A stretch of DNA of 12,620 bases from Gammaproteobacteria bacterium (GTDB lineage Bacteria; Pseudomonadota; Gammaproteobacteria; SZUA-21), in contig JALUUZ010000185.1 in the NCBI GenBank assembly GCA_027021095.1, positions 1 through 12,620 of the forward strand, given 5' to 3'. Every line of letters starts with the position of its first letter. Position 1 is the stretch's first letter. Under the pieces are notes generated by a model, which saw only the letters and a list, made by a program, of their open reading frames with translations, was not told the origin of the DNA and ran no database searches. Positions 7,843 through 12,620 of the stretch are shown in pieces. The position numbers were made by a program, and so were the translations under genes.

Positions 7843-7897
7843 ATGCCGACCGCACGGATCGGTGCGGCGCCTGTTGTCAATGTTCTTGGAGGCGACT

Positions 7898-8491
7898 ATG
7901 CGTTACAGCGTATTGTTATTTTCAATTCTCATCTCTGGTTGCGTATCCACACAGGTGATTTCTTACTCTGACCCGGACTTTGTCAACTACAAGATACGAA
8001 AGGTCGCGGTGCAAGGCAACAAGACTCAGTTCAGTCATGTGCTGCAATCCAAGTTGATTGAAGCGTTGAAGAAAAGAGGGGTGCAGGCGGTGTTGGTCAA
8101 TCGCATAGCACCTCCTACCAGGCGCTATGCGCTGGGAGAGGTGGCGCGCCGGTTGAAGGCGGTGGGCTATGAGGTCATACTTGATGTCCGGTTGACCGAT
8201 GCCGACAGGCAGACCAGATATCTTGGTACTTACAATACCTTCAATGCCTACAGCTTCGGTGGGTCGACCTATGGCTATATGTCGTCGATACCGATGACGC
8301 AAACGACTGCTTACACGAAAGTCGATGCCAGGCTGTTTGAGGCCGGCACCGGCAAAAACATCTGGATTGGAAGCTTCACCACCCAGGCGAACGACGCGCT
8401 GACTGCCAATATTGGCGCGATGTCGGATAATATGGTGCAATCGATCATCAAGGATCTGGCTGCAAAGGGGCATCTTGACAAGGGCGACTGA
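7898..8491 (+). CDS. Uncharacterised lipoprotein
   Basis: ATG at 7898 is chosen because GGAGG (7888-7892) lies five bases upstream, although the frame is open from 7862. The 197-residue product has a short signal peptide with lipobox ISGC (Cys15), so it should be a lipid-anchored envelope protein. No Asp follows the Cys (next residue Val), so outer-membrane retention is expected by the usual +2 rule. The mature part begins with a region rich in beta strands and helices (KIRKVAVQGN, LQSKLIEALKKRGVQAVLV). A Gly/Ser/Tyr-rich stretch follows near residues 115-135, and the end is KNIWIGSFTTQANDALT plus an amphipathic helix. The layout resembles small DUF4136-like or LpoB/CsgG-like lipoproteins, but I do not recognise a specific family. 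The TfoX-domain gene follows 49 bases later. Confidence 0.8.
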   Translation: MRYSVLLFSILISGCVSTQVISYSDPDFVNYKIRKVAVQGNKTQFSHVLQSKLIEALKKRGVQAVLVNRIAPPTRRYALGEVARRLKAVGYEVILDVRLTDADRQTRYLGTYNTFNAYSFGGSTYGYMSSIPMTQTTAYTKVDARLFEAGTGKNIWIGSFTTQANDALTANIGAMSDNMVQSIIKDLAAKGHLDKGD

Positions 8492-8540
8492 GCGCGGCCG
8501 GATGGGGAGTGTTGGGTTAGAGTTCAAGGGTGATTGTCTC

Positions 8541-8819
8541 ATGGGCGAATTGAGTAAACTGAAAGGCATCGGGCCGAAGTCTGAAAAATGCCTCAATGAA
8601 ATAGGTGTCTACAGCAGGCAGGACCTGGAGCGTCTGGGCCCGGTCAAGGTTTTTCTCAAGCTGAAGAAGGAGTGCAGTAGCAAACCAAGCCTGAATTTTC
8701 TCTATGCATTGGTGGGAGCAGTAGAAGACAGGCATTGGTCAGAGATCGCCCGAGAGGAAAGAAACCGTTTGTTAGCGGAGCTTGAAGGTTTTCAAGAACT
8801 TGAGAGAATCCTGAAGTAG
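8541..8819 (+). CDS. Stand-alone TfoX C-terminal domain protein
   Basis: This 92-residue protein matches the TfoX C-terminal domain, a helix-hairpin-helix-like fold: LSKLKGIGPKSEKCLNEIGV at the start, then LERLGPVKVFLKLK, then PSLNFLYALVGAVEDRHWSEI. In E. coli TfoX (Sxy), a competence and CRP-S co-regulator, this domain sits behind an N-terminal domain that is absent here. Single-domain versions are common and their function is unknown; GIGPKS suggests nucleic-acid binding. ATG at 8541 is preferred because AAGGGTGA (8526-8533) lies seven bases upstream; ATG at 8502 is in frame but has no ribosome site. It follows the lipoprotein gene on the same strand. A GGACACACAAA repeat begins seven bases after its stop. 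Confidence 0.88.
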   Translation: MGELSKLKGIGPKSEKCLNEIGVYSRQDLERLGPVKVFLKLKKECSSKPSLNFLYALVGAVEDRHWSEIAREERNRLLAELEGFQELERILK

Positions 8820-8825
8820 TATATT

Positions 8826-8837
8826 GGACACACAAAA
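8826..8837 (+). repeat. GGACACACAAA repeat, copy a
   Basis: GGACACACAAAA lies seven bases after the stop of the TfoX-domain gene and marks the left edge of the accessory island. It is in plus orientation, like copies b, c, d and e. Confidence 0.7.
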
Positions 8838-8857
8838 TCTGAACACACTAGTACAGT

Positions 8858-9196
8858 CTATGGTAAACCAGGGAAGGAGTTGACATACTTGATCTTGATA
8901 TCGCCAAAGGAGTTGACGAACTGGATTTTCAAGTCTGGAAAAGAGCTGACGAATTTCCACTCTCCACAGCGACTTGCAAAAGAACTGACTTTTTTGACTT
9001 TAAGATCAGGGAAAGAGTTCACTACCTGCACTTTGATGTCCGGAAAACTGCTGACTGCTTTGACTTTACCATAGAGTCTCTTCCCTTTGTAAGTACAGTT
9101 GCTTTTGTTGATTTTGCCAGCCAATAAAGAATGATTGGTCAGCGAGACAAAAACGAACGCCATCAGTATGAATAAGGTGTATTTGCTGGTATTCAC
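8858..9196 (-). CDS. Secreted 11-residue-repeat protein, 7(1) septoil knot-like
   Basis: The product is 112 residues with a signal peptide at about 1-26 (hydrophobic LFILMAFVFVSL, likely cleavage after LLA). The mature part is nearly all tandem 11-residue repeats of consensus K-V/I-K/Q-x-V-x-S-F-P-D-I/L, at 44-54, 55-65, a variant interrupted by ASRCGEW at 66-80, then 81-89, 90-100 and 101-111. Cys34 and Cys77 could form a disulfide. This pattern is what I recall for bacterial proteins now named 7(1) septoil knot domain (DUF6150), predicted to tie a 7_1 backbone knot; function is unknown. GTG at 9196 is supported by GGAG eight bases upstream on the minus strand and by the signal peptide. It is a single-gene unit with its own promoter, flanked by GGACACACAAA copies. 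Confidence 0.78.
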   Translation of the reverse strand: MNTSKYTLFILMAFVFVSLTNHSLLAGKINKSNCTYKGKRLYGKVKAVSSFPDIKVQVVNSFPDLKVKKVSSFASRCGEWKFVSSFPDLKIQFVNSFGDIKIKYVNSFPGLP

Positions 9197-9235
9197 AGTC
9201 GTCGCTCCAACGCAAAGTGCCTGAACTCAGCTTCT

Positions 9236-9264
9236 AACATAATAGTGTTACTCCCGGATGTCAA
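9236..9264 (-). promoter_or_regulatory. Sigma-70-type promoter of the repeat-protein gene
   Basis: On the minus strand, a perfect TTGACA (9264-9259), a 17-base spacer and TATGTT (9241-9236) stand about 40 bases before the GTG start. Repeat copy b begins at 9269, almost touching the -35 box. Confidence 0.65.
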
Positions 9265-9361
9265 TCCTGGACACACAAAGTTTTCCCAAGTGATCCCAAG
9301 TGATCCCAATCCTGGACACACAAAGATTCTTCGAGCGTGATCCTATCCTGGACACACAAAA
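9265..9361 (+). repeat. Three direct copies (b, c, d) of TCCTGGACACACAAA
   Basis: The 15-base core is exact at 9265-9279, 9310-9324 and 9346-9360, with starts 45 and 36 bases apart. Copies b and d are both followed by TTTTCCCAAG with one base of shift, and a short TGATCCCAAG-type duplication lies between b and c. The spacing is irregular and the units too short for a CRISPR. They resemble accumulated transposon ends. Confidence 0.85.
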
Positions 9362-9459
9362 TTTTCCCAAGCAAGCAACCAGTCAGGCTGGATTTCTGAC
9401 CGCGCCTGTCGCACCCGCCCAATGGCCTGGCTTTTCTGACGCTGTTGGTGTGCTCAATG

Positions 9460-9554
9460 CAGTGCCGACTATGTTTACGTGCTTCTCGTCCGCCAAAACG
9501 ATGCAGGTCATGTCCCTGTGATGCCTCGCTGCGAACGGTGGTGAGCAATGTGGG
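9460..9554 (-). repeat. Dispersed repeat copy B (CCCACATTGCTCACC element)
   Basis: Read on the minus strand, 9554-9532 matches 3463-3485 in 22 of 23 positions. The similarity then decays (about 16 of 28) and returns at TGCATTG near 9460. Both copies can be read in the same frame as LTTVR-E--QG--L-R, but neither has a start or gene-like context. Confidence 0.6.
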
Positions 9555-9589
9555 ATAGGTATGGAGTGAGGCCCAAATGTCGGCATGGT

Positions 9590-10267
9590 TCAAATTTGTG
9601 GAGAAATGCGTGTGTCCCGTATTTTCTCTTTCTTGAGTATTTTGAATACTGTAACCCGATAGAAATTCGAGAAAAAACGATGATCCTCGACCAGTTCCAC
9701 GTACTTGTTGAGTCTATCTACGTGCTGTTGCAGTGCCTGTAACAGGTTTTCTTGCCAGAAATCATTCAAAAACGGTTCCAAGTGTGTCAGCGGCCATCTG
9801 CTCGGCTGGAATCGATATAGCCAGTGATGTACGGGTAAGGGTGCATATTCCGTAATAACGAGCTGGCCGCTCGTATTTAAAACACGTAAGGCTTCTCTAA
9901 ACGTGCGTTGCCGTGCTTCGTGGGGCAGTTCGTGAAATAAAAAAAAGATCAATACCGTTGAAAAACTGTTGTCCGCCAGGCCAAGACACTCGGCATCCAT
10001 ACGTGACAGCAGCAGTTTTCGTGAGGCTGATTCATCTTCTTTGCGCCGGCTTAGTTCCAACTGCCCCATCGATACATCGACCAGTGTCATGTTTTCGTGA
10101 CCGAGACTGCGCAACAAGGTCGGTGTCAGTTTTCCGTACACGCAGGTCAGCTGCAGTAATGGCCCGGCAGGACGCTTTGCAAGGCAGACTAAGGTTTGAT
10201 CCAACAAGCCTTGATACTGTCCGAATAGAATCGCATTGATTATAGGCTGGTGGTCAAAAAACCACAT
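9590..10267 (-). CDS. rquA: RquA-like rhodoquinone biosynthesis protein
   Basis: RquA is a methyltransferase-fold protein known to convert ubiquinone to rhodoquinone, the low-potential quinone used for fumarate reduction when oxygen is scarce. The 225 residues show the family pattern: FFDHQPIINAILFGQYQGLLD at 3-23, LLQLTCVYGKLTP at 37-49 (the divergent SAM-site region, CVYG rather than a standard GxGxG), TLVDVSMGQL at 61-70, STVLIFFLFHELPHEARQRT at 103-122, EALRVLNTSGQLVITEY at 125-141, HLEPFLNDFW near 162-171, and HRFFSNFYRVTV near 196-207. ATG 10267 cuts into the family: upstream in the same frame reads IPVYLARHYWWAYLWRPA, but no start codon exists there (see 10268-10380). The last nine residues come from a GGACACAC repeat. 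A related methyltransferase of other function remains possible. Confidence 0.72.
   Translation of the reverse strand: MWFFDHQPIINAILFGQYQGLLDQTLVCLAKRPAGPLLQLTCVYGKLTPTLLRSLGHENMTLVDVSMGQLELSRRKEDESASRKLLLSRMDAECLGLADNSFSTVLIFFLFHELPHEARQRTFREALRVLNTSGQLVITEYAPLPVHHWLYRFQPSRWPLTHLEPFLNDFWQENLLQALQQHVDRLNKYVELVEDHRFFSNFYRVTVFKILKKEKIRDTRISPQI
9601..9617 (-). repeat. GGACACAC repeat in the 3' end of the rquA-like gene
   Basis: GGACACACGCATTTCTC on the minus strand is a variant of the island repeat. It is translated as RDTRIS within the last nine residues. It points toward copy d (9350), so the two form an inward-facing pair. Confidence 0.5.
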
Positions 10268-10380
10268 CGCAGGGCGCCACAGGTAAGCCCACCAGTAGTG
10301 CCGAGCAAGGTAAACAGGGATACCGTCATGGAATCGTTTCCAGATAGCGATAAATCACCTTTGAAGGAAATATTGGACAT
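10268..10380 (-). pseudogene. rquA: Frame-disrupted 5' end of the rquA-like gene
   Basis: The rquA frame is open upstream to 10354, just after a TGA at 10357-10355, and encodes the family-type IPVYLARHYWWAYLWRPA with no ATG, GTG or TTG. In the neighbouring frame, ATG at 10380 starts MSNISFKGDLSLSGNDSMTV. Adding a single base near 10325-10332 would join this start to IPVYLARHYWWAY and give a normal RquA N-terminus. No slippery heptamer is visible, so a real one-base deletion or a sequencing error is more likely than programmed frameshifting. A -10-like TATATT lies just upstream of 10380 on the minus strand. Confidence 0.55.
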
Positions 10381-10434
10381 GCCGAGAATATAGCATACGT
10401 ACCCCTTTTGCTCCAGTTTCCCCATAAAAACGGC

Positions 10435-10797
10435 CTAGAGCAATACGGTATCCTGGTCGGAATAGGGTGGTACACAGCAGCAAAGGAAAACCAATTCCTT
10501 GGTGCCAGTGTTTTCCACTTGATGTGGAGTGCCTGGCGTAATGCAAATCACATCACCAGCCGCGACTGGAAATGATTCAGATGCCAGTGTCATACGTCCC
10601 TGGCCCTGGAGGAAGTAATACAGTTCCTCACTTCGAGGGTGTTTATGCAGACGCGTGACAGTACCTGGCGGCACCCGGGCCTCGGCCAGGCTTTGATGGC
10701 GGTTGGCATGGTGTGCCGGGTGCATCAGTTCACGGATGGTCGATCCATCCTTGGTTACAAATGCTTTTGTGGTGTCACGCTTGTTATGTATTTTCAA
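10435..10797 (-). CDS. Single-domain cupin protein
   Basis: This 120-residue protein is a compact cupin. Motif 1 holds His51, His53 and Glu57 in LHKHPRSEELYYFLQGQGR. Motif 2 is GDVICITPGTPHQVENTG with His92, which together make a usual metal-binding 3-His/1-Glu set. Proteins of this shape are diverse (isomerases, dioxygenases, sugar epimerases, sensors), so no reaction is assigned. The start is TTG at 10797, supported by GGGAG about eight bases upstream on the minus strand; the next in-frame ATG would remove a fifth of the protein. It lies directly upstream of the rquA-like gene on the same strand, 54 bases from its probable original start, so the two are probably co-transcribed. A CCC cysteine run at 106-108 is unusual. 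Confidence 0.82.
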   Translation of the reverse strand: MKIHNKRDTTKAFVTKDGSTIRELMHPAHHANRHQSLAEARVPPGTVTRLHKHPRSEELYYFLQGQGRMTLASESFPVAAGDVICITPGTPHQVENTGTKELVFLCCCVPPYSDQDTVLL

Positions 10798-10868
10798 ATT
10801 TTGCTCTCCCTCTCCGGGCGTGTATTCTGGACATGAAAAAACTTGTTGCTACAAAATAAATGTATCTC

Positions 10869-10891
10869 GGACACGCAAGGAATTCCAGTCG
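10869..10891 (+). repeat. Left end-like repeat (copy e) of the transposase unit
   Basis: It begins GGACACGCAAGGAATT and matches the minus-strand end at 12496-12474 in 17 of 23 positions, with five of the six differences being transitions. Confidence 0.55.
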
Positions 10892-10895
10892 TGGT

Positions 10896-10916
10896 GGTGC
10901 GTACAACGCACCCTAC
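10896..10916 (-). repeat. REP-like element: GTAG plus 7-bp hairpin
   Basis: On the minus strand GTAG (10916-10913) is followed by GGTGCGT, a three-base loop and ACGCACC. A GTAG head before a palindrome is typical of REP sequences handled by RAYT transposases, and a RAYT-like gene lies next door. Confidence 0.5.
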
Positions 10917-10951
10917 TTTGTCGCATGACATTTTCTTGGTGTAAATCCTTT

Positions 10952-10968
10952 GGTGTGCTGCGCACACC
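10952..10968. repeat. Second 7-bp hairpin of the same design
   Basis: GGTGTGC, loop TGC, GCACACC: a perfect stem, 39 bases after the first hairpin and of the same length and loop size, but without a GTAG head. Confidence 0.45.
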
Positions 10969-11190
10969 GTCACGATGGGGGCGGGGATACATCGTATGTA
11001 CCAACACCGCGACGAATCATATTATGTCGCGTGATGATTCTTCTACACACGATTCTTTCGTACCATGTCATTATCCATACATTGGCGCGCCCTTGCCAAC
11101 GTGAGGGTCTTGGTGCTTGTTTTAAGCGATATCGCTGGAATTGAGTGTTTTTAGAATGGAGCCGGAAAGAGGGGGAAGACTGCTTCCAGC

Positions 11191-12330
11191 TTATGCTGCT
11201 CGGCAGAGCTCCCGGCTGCAGCGAAAGCCATGACACCAGTGGAGCCCGGCCTGTCGTGCATAGTGTACCAATGTCGTATGCTGTCCCATTCGCACGGGGA
11301 AACGTGTTTCGAGGCGGCTCAGGGTTTGTAGAAAGCAACTGTCGTGTAATTGATATTTGTCGAACAGTGAGCGGACCGAGGCAGGTATTTTACCAGGCTT
11401 GTTCTGGAGAGAGGTTTTTCCGAGGTATTCGACCCACTGAAAGTAATCGGTTTCGAAGAACGGAAGCGCAGCAGATGATGCTGCGTCGTTCGTTGGTGCA
11501 CCCGGCGATCGGAAAGGCAGCAGCCTGACCATTTCCGGGTTTCGGTCGGTCGTATCACTGAAAACTTGTTTGACGGCCTGTTTGATTGAATTGGTACTGC
11601 TGTTGACTACACTTGGTTGTCGATCCTTGCTGAATTGGCCAGAACGCCGGCTGCTTTGTCCCTTGGTCGCTTTTGCCTTTGGCAGATTTTTCGAACAGGC
11701 GTGCAGTCGGGCCTGGATCGACGTAAATTCCGACTCTTCCAGGCACTGACTGATTCCTGCCCGGATCGGGTTCAGGTCTACATAGGCCATGCAGCTCAAT
11801 AGTGCAGTTTCATCCAGCAGTGCCTGGCTTTTGAACCGGCATTCCCAGAATTTTCCCTTGCACTGGTCTTCCTGGTTGGCTCTTCGCGCAATACGTTCGT
11901 TCAGTATTTTCATAAACCAGCTAAGGTTGTACAAACGGTGGCGCCATTTTTCGATCAGCTGCTTGAGTGTTTTCTTGTCGGCGTCAAGCAACGAACCACC
12001 TTCAAGAAAGCGTTTTGTCAGTGTGCAGCCTTTGTAGAAGACCAGCCAACGCCTGGCTACTTCGAAGTCCGAGAGCTGCAGGCAGCGTTTGCGGTCTACA
12101 CGTAACACAAGGTGGTAATGGTTGCTCATCAGGGCATAGGCACAGATGTCAATACAGAAGACTTCGGTCAGCTGAGCCAGCAGGTCTAAGATCCACTGGC
12201 GGCGGTGCTCAAAGGATTGGCCGGAATAGTGATCCTGGCCGCACAAAAAAGCACGGCGGACACAGCGGCTGATGCAATGGTAGTAGGGTGTGTAGTCCAG
12301 ATCGATGACTTTACTTCGGGGTTGAGTCAT
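11191..12330 (-). CDS. HUH/Y1-type (RAYT-like) transposase
   Basis: This 379-residue protein belongs to the large IS200-like/REP-associated transposase group. Residues 15-31 (TPYYHCISRCVRRAFLC) and the HUH motif His71-Tyr-His73 in YALMSNHYHLVL are diagnostic. A C-terminal core follows with WFMKILNERIARRAN (138-152), KGKFWECRFKSQALLDE and AYVDLNPIRAG. Such enzymes cut and join single-stranded DNA at hairpins. At the position of the catalytic Tyr in E. coli RAYT the sequence has Ile147; Tyr134 is nearby, so the active tyrosine is uncertain. A low-complexity Ser/Lys/Asn linker covers about 215-275, and the family-type C-terminal region is intact. ATG 12330 has AAGGA about 11 bases upstream. It lies between inward-facing GGACAC repeats. 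Confidence 0.88.
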   Translation of the reverse strand: MTQPRSKVIDLDYTPYYHCISRCVRRAFLCGQDHYSGQSFEHRRQWILDLLAQLTEVFCIDICAYALMSNHYHLVLRVDRKRCLQLSDFEVARRWLVFYKGCTLTKRFLEGGSLLDADKKTLKQLIEKWRHRLYNLSWFMKILNERIARRANQEDQCKGKFWECRFKSQALLDETALLSCMAYVDLNPIRAGISQCLEESEFTSIQARLHACSKNLPKAKATKGQSSRRSGQFSKDRQPSVVNSSTNSIKQAVKQVFSDTTDRNPEMVRLLPFRSPGAPTNDAASSAALPFFETDYFQWVEYLGKTSLQNKPGKIPASVRSLFDKYQLHDSCFLQTLSRLETRFPVRMGQHTTLVHYARQAGLHWCHGFRCSRELCRAA

Positions 12331-12473
12331 GGAGGTGAGTTCCTTGCATGCGAAATCTGCGTCAATGCGTCAATGATCAAGCAAGCTTAGCTAATCCTTG
12401 TAACCAAGGCAACGGCATCGTGGTGTCTCCCGGGCCTGGTCCGGCCCCAGGGCTAGCATGCGGAACACAAAAT
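12331..12473. other. Upstream region of the transposase gene
   Basis: The region contains a perfect small hairpin CCTTG-TAAC-CAAGG and a GC-rich CCTGG/CCAGG stem-loop near 12435-12452, inside the right end of the unit. These may be subterminal structures recognised by the transposase; no promoter stands out. Confidence 0.35.
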
Positions 12474-12496
12474 CGAACAAAATTCTTTGTGTGTCC
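12474..12496 (-). repeat. Right end-like repeat (copy f) of the transposase unit
   Basis: On the minus strand it begins GGACACACAAAGAATTTTG. Its first G is also the last base of the TAG stop of the hydrolase-like gene to its right. Confidence 0.6.
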
Positions 12497-12620
12497 TATT
12501 TTCCAATTACCTGATAAATGGCCCGGACTACCTCTTGAGGTTGATTCAGGGGTATGGCGTGTCCGCCGGGTACGGCTCGGTAGGTTCCCTGTGGTGACAT
12601 GGTTGCAAGCTCGCGGTGCA
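12496..12620 (-). CDS. C-terminal end of an alpha/beta hydrolase (partial)
   Basis: The minus strand is open from the window edge to a TAG at 12498-12496. The visible 40 residues include TYRAVPGGHAIPLNQPQEVV and end AIYQVIGK. A GGH followed by a hydrophobic-x-hydrophobic and xxPxxVxxAI is the usual end of alpha/beta-hydrolase-fold enzymes, where this His (residue 20 of the fragment) completes the Ser-Asp-His triad. The nucleophile region lies outside the window, so substrate and subfamily cannot be given. The stop codon overlaps the first base of repeat copy f, so either the unit inserted exactly at the gene end or it supplied a new stop codon. Confidence 0.62.
   Translation of the reverse strand, partial: HRELATMSPQGTYRAVPGGHAIPLNQPQEVVRAIYQVIGK

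Larger units (their letters stand above)
9197..9589. other. Non-coding gap with repeats
   Basis: No convincing gene lies here. The segment holds the promoter of the repeat protein at its left end, three plus-strand GGACACACAAA copies between 9265 and 9361, and dispersed repeat copy B near its right end. A minus-strand open frame through it reads LCVQD at each repeat copy and looks like a by-product of the repeats. Confidence 0.6.
10798..11190. other. Non-coding gap with repeat ends and small hairpins
   Basis: No credible gene is seen. The gap contains a weak GGACATGAAAAA (10829-10840) and the GGACACGCAAGG end at 10869. Two 7-bp-stem palindromes sit at 10896-10912 and 10952-10968. A looser CGCGAC/GTCGCG pair with a 12-base loop follows, and a perfect 12-bp palindrome AGCGATATCGCT lies at 11125-11136 just beyond the transposase stop. 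Open frames here have no ribosome sites or recognisable product. Confidence 0.6.
10869..12496 (-). mobile_element. Putative insertion unit with HUH transposase
   Basis: The unit is bounded by inward-facing copies of the island repeat: GGACACGCAAGGAATT from 10869 on the plus strand and GGACACACAAAGAATT from 12496 on the minus strand. The similarity extends over 23 bases with 17 matches. The only gene inside is the transposase. Small hairpins lie inside both ends. Total length is about 1.63 kb. Boundaries are inferred from the repeat pair; no target duplication is evident. Confidence 0.5.

Noticed and set aside
7560..7880. Minus-strand frame with WVDSNHRQQHYECC
   Set aside because: It is the well-known antisense shadow of a tRNA gene (here tRNA-Met), not a protein.
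8880..9080. Regular 33-base periodicity that could suggest a CRISPR
   Set aside because: The periodicity encodes 11-residue protein repeats in a continuous frame with a signal peptide; units are too diverged and have no spacers.
9261..9593. 110-residue minus-strand frame containing repeated LCVQD
   Set aside because: The recurrent LCVQD is the translation of the GGACACACAAAG repeats, and the rest is dispersed repeat B; no start context.
10703..11104. 133-residue plus-strand frame over the repeat region
   Set aside because: It runs across the cupin antisense, the repeat ends and both palindromes, with no ribosome site and an atypical Cys/Trp/His-rich composition.

Overview
The window looks like chromosomal DNA of a gammaproteobacterium. 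The gene order TPR lipoprotein - lolB - ispE - tRNA-Gln - prs - rplY - pth - ychF is a classic gammaproteobacterial block (the same order is known from Pseudomonas and purple sulfur bacteria). The genus cannot be read from the sequence. A Chromatiales/Thiotrichales-type organism is a guess from protein style only.

Region 1 (about 166-7476) is a dense, all-plus-strand housekeeping block. A TPR lipoprotein, LolB (outer-membrane lipoprotein insertion) and IspE (MEP isoprenoid pathway) are tightly packed and use GTG, GTG and TTG starts. A 300-bp gap then carries a dispersed repeat copy and a 16-bp tandem repeat. It is followed by tRNA-Gln(TTG), Prs (PRPP synthesis), a Ctc-type L25, peptidyl-tRNA hydrolase and the GTPase/ATPase YchF. 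The theme is translation and central metabolism.

Region 2 (7477-8819) is a transition zone: tRNA-Met(CAT) with its own promoter-like box, a possible 24-codon ORF, an uncharacterised lipoprotein, and a stand-alone TfoX C-terminal-domain protein.

Region 3 (8820-12620) is an accessory island, mostly minus strand. It holds a small secreted protein made of 11-residue repeats (resembling the family now called 7(1) septoil knot), an RquA-like methyltransferase-fold protein (rhodoquinone biosynthesis) whose N-terminus appears split by a one-base frameshift, a cupin, a HUH/Y1-type (RAYT-like) transposase, and the C-terminal end of an alpha/beta hydrolase. At least seven copies of a short motif, GGACACACAAA, sit between these genes. 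Two copies point inward at 10869 and 12496, share an extended end of about 23 bp (17 matches), and bracket the transposase. Others sit directly at the 3' ends of genes. The most interesting reading is a modular island whose units are delimited by transposase end-like repeats, carrying an rquA gene. This is inference and needs genome-wide repeat searches.
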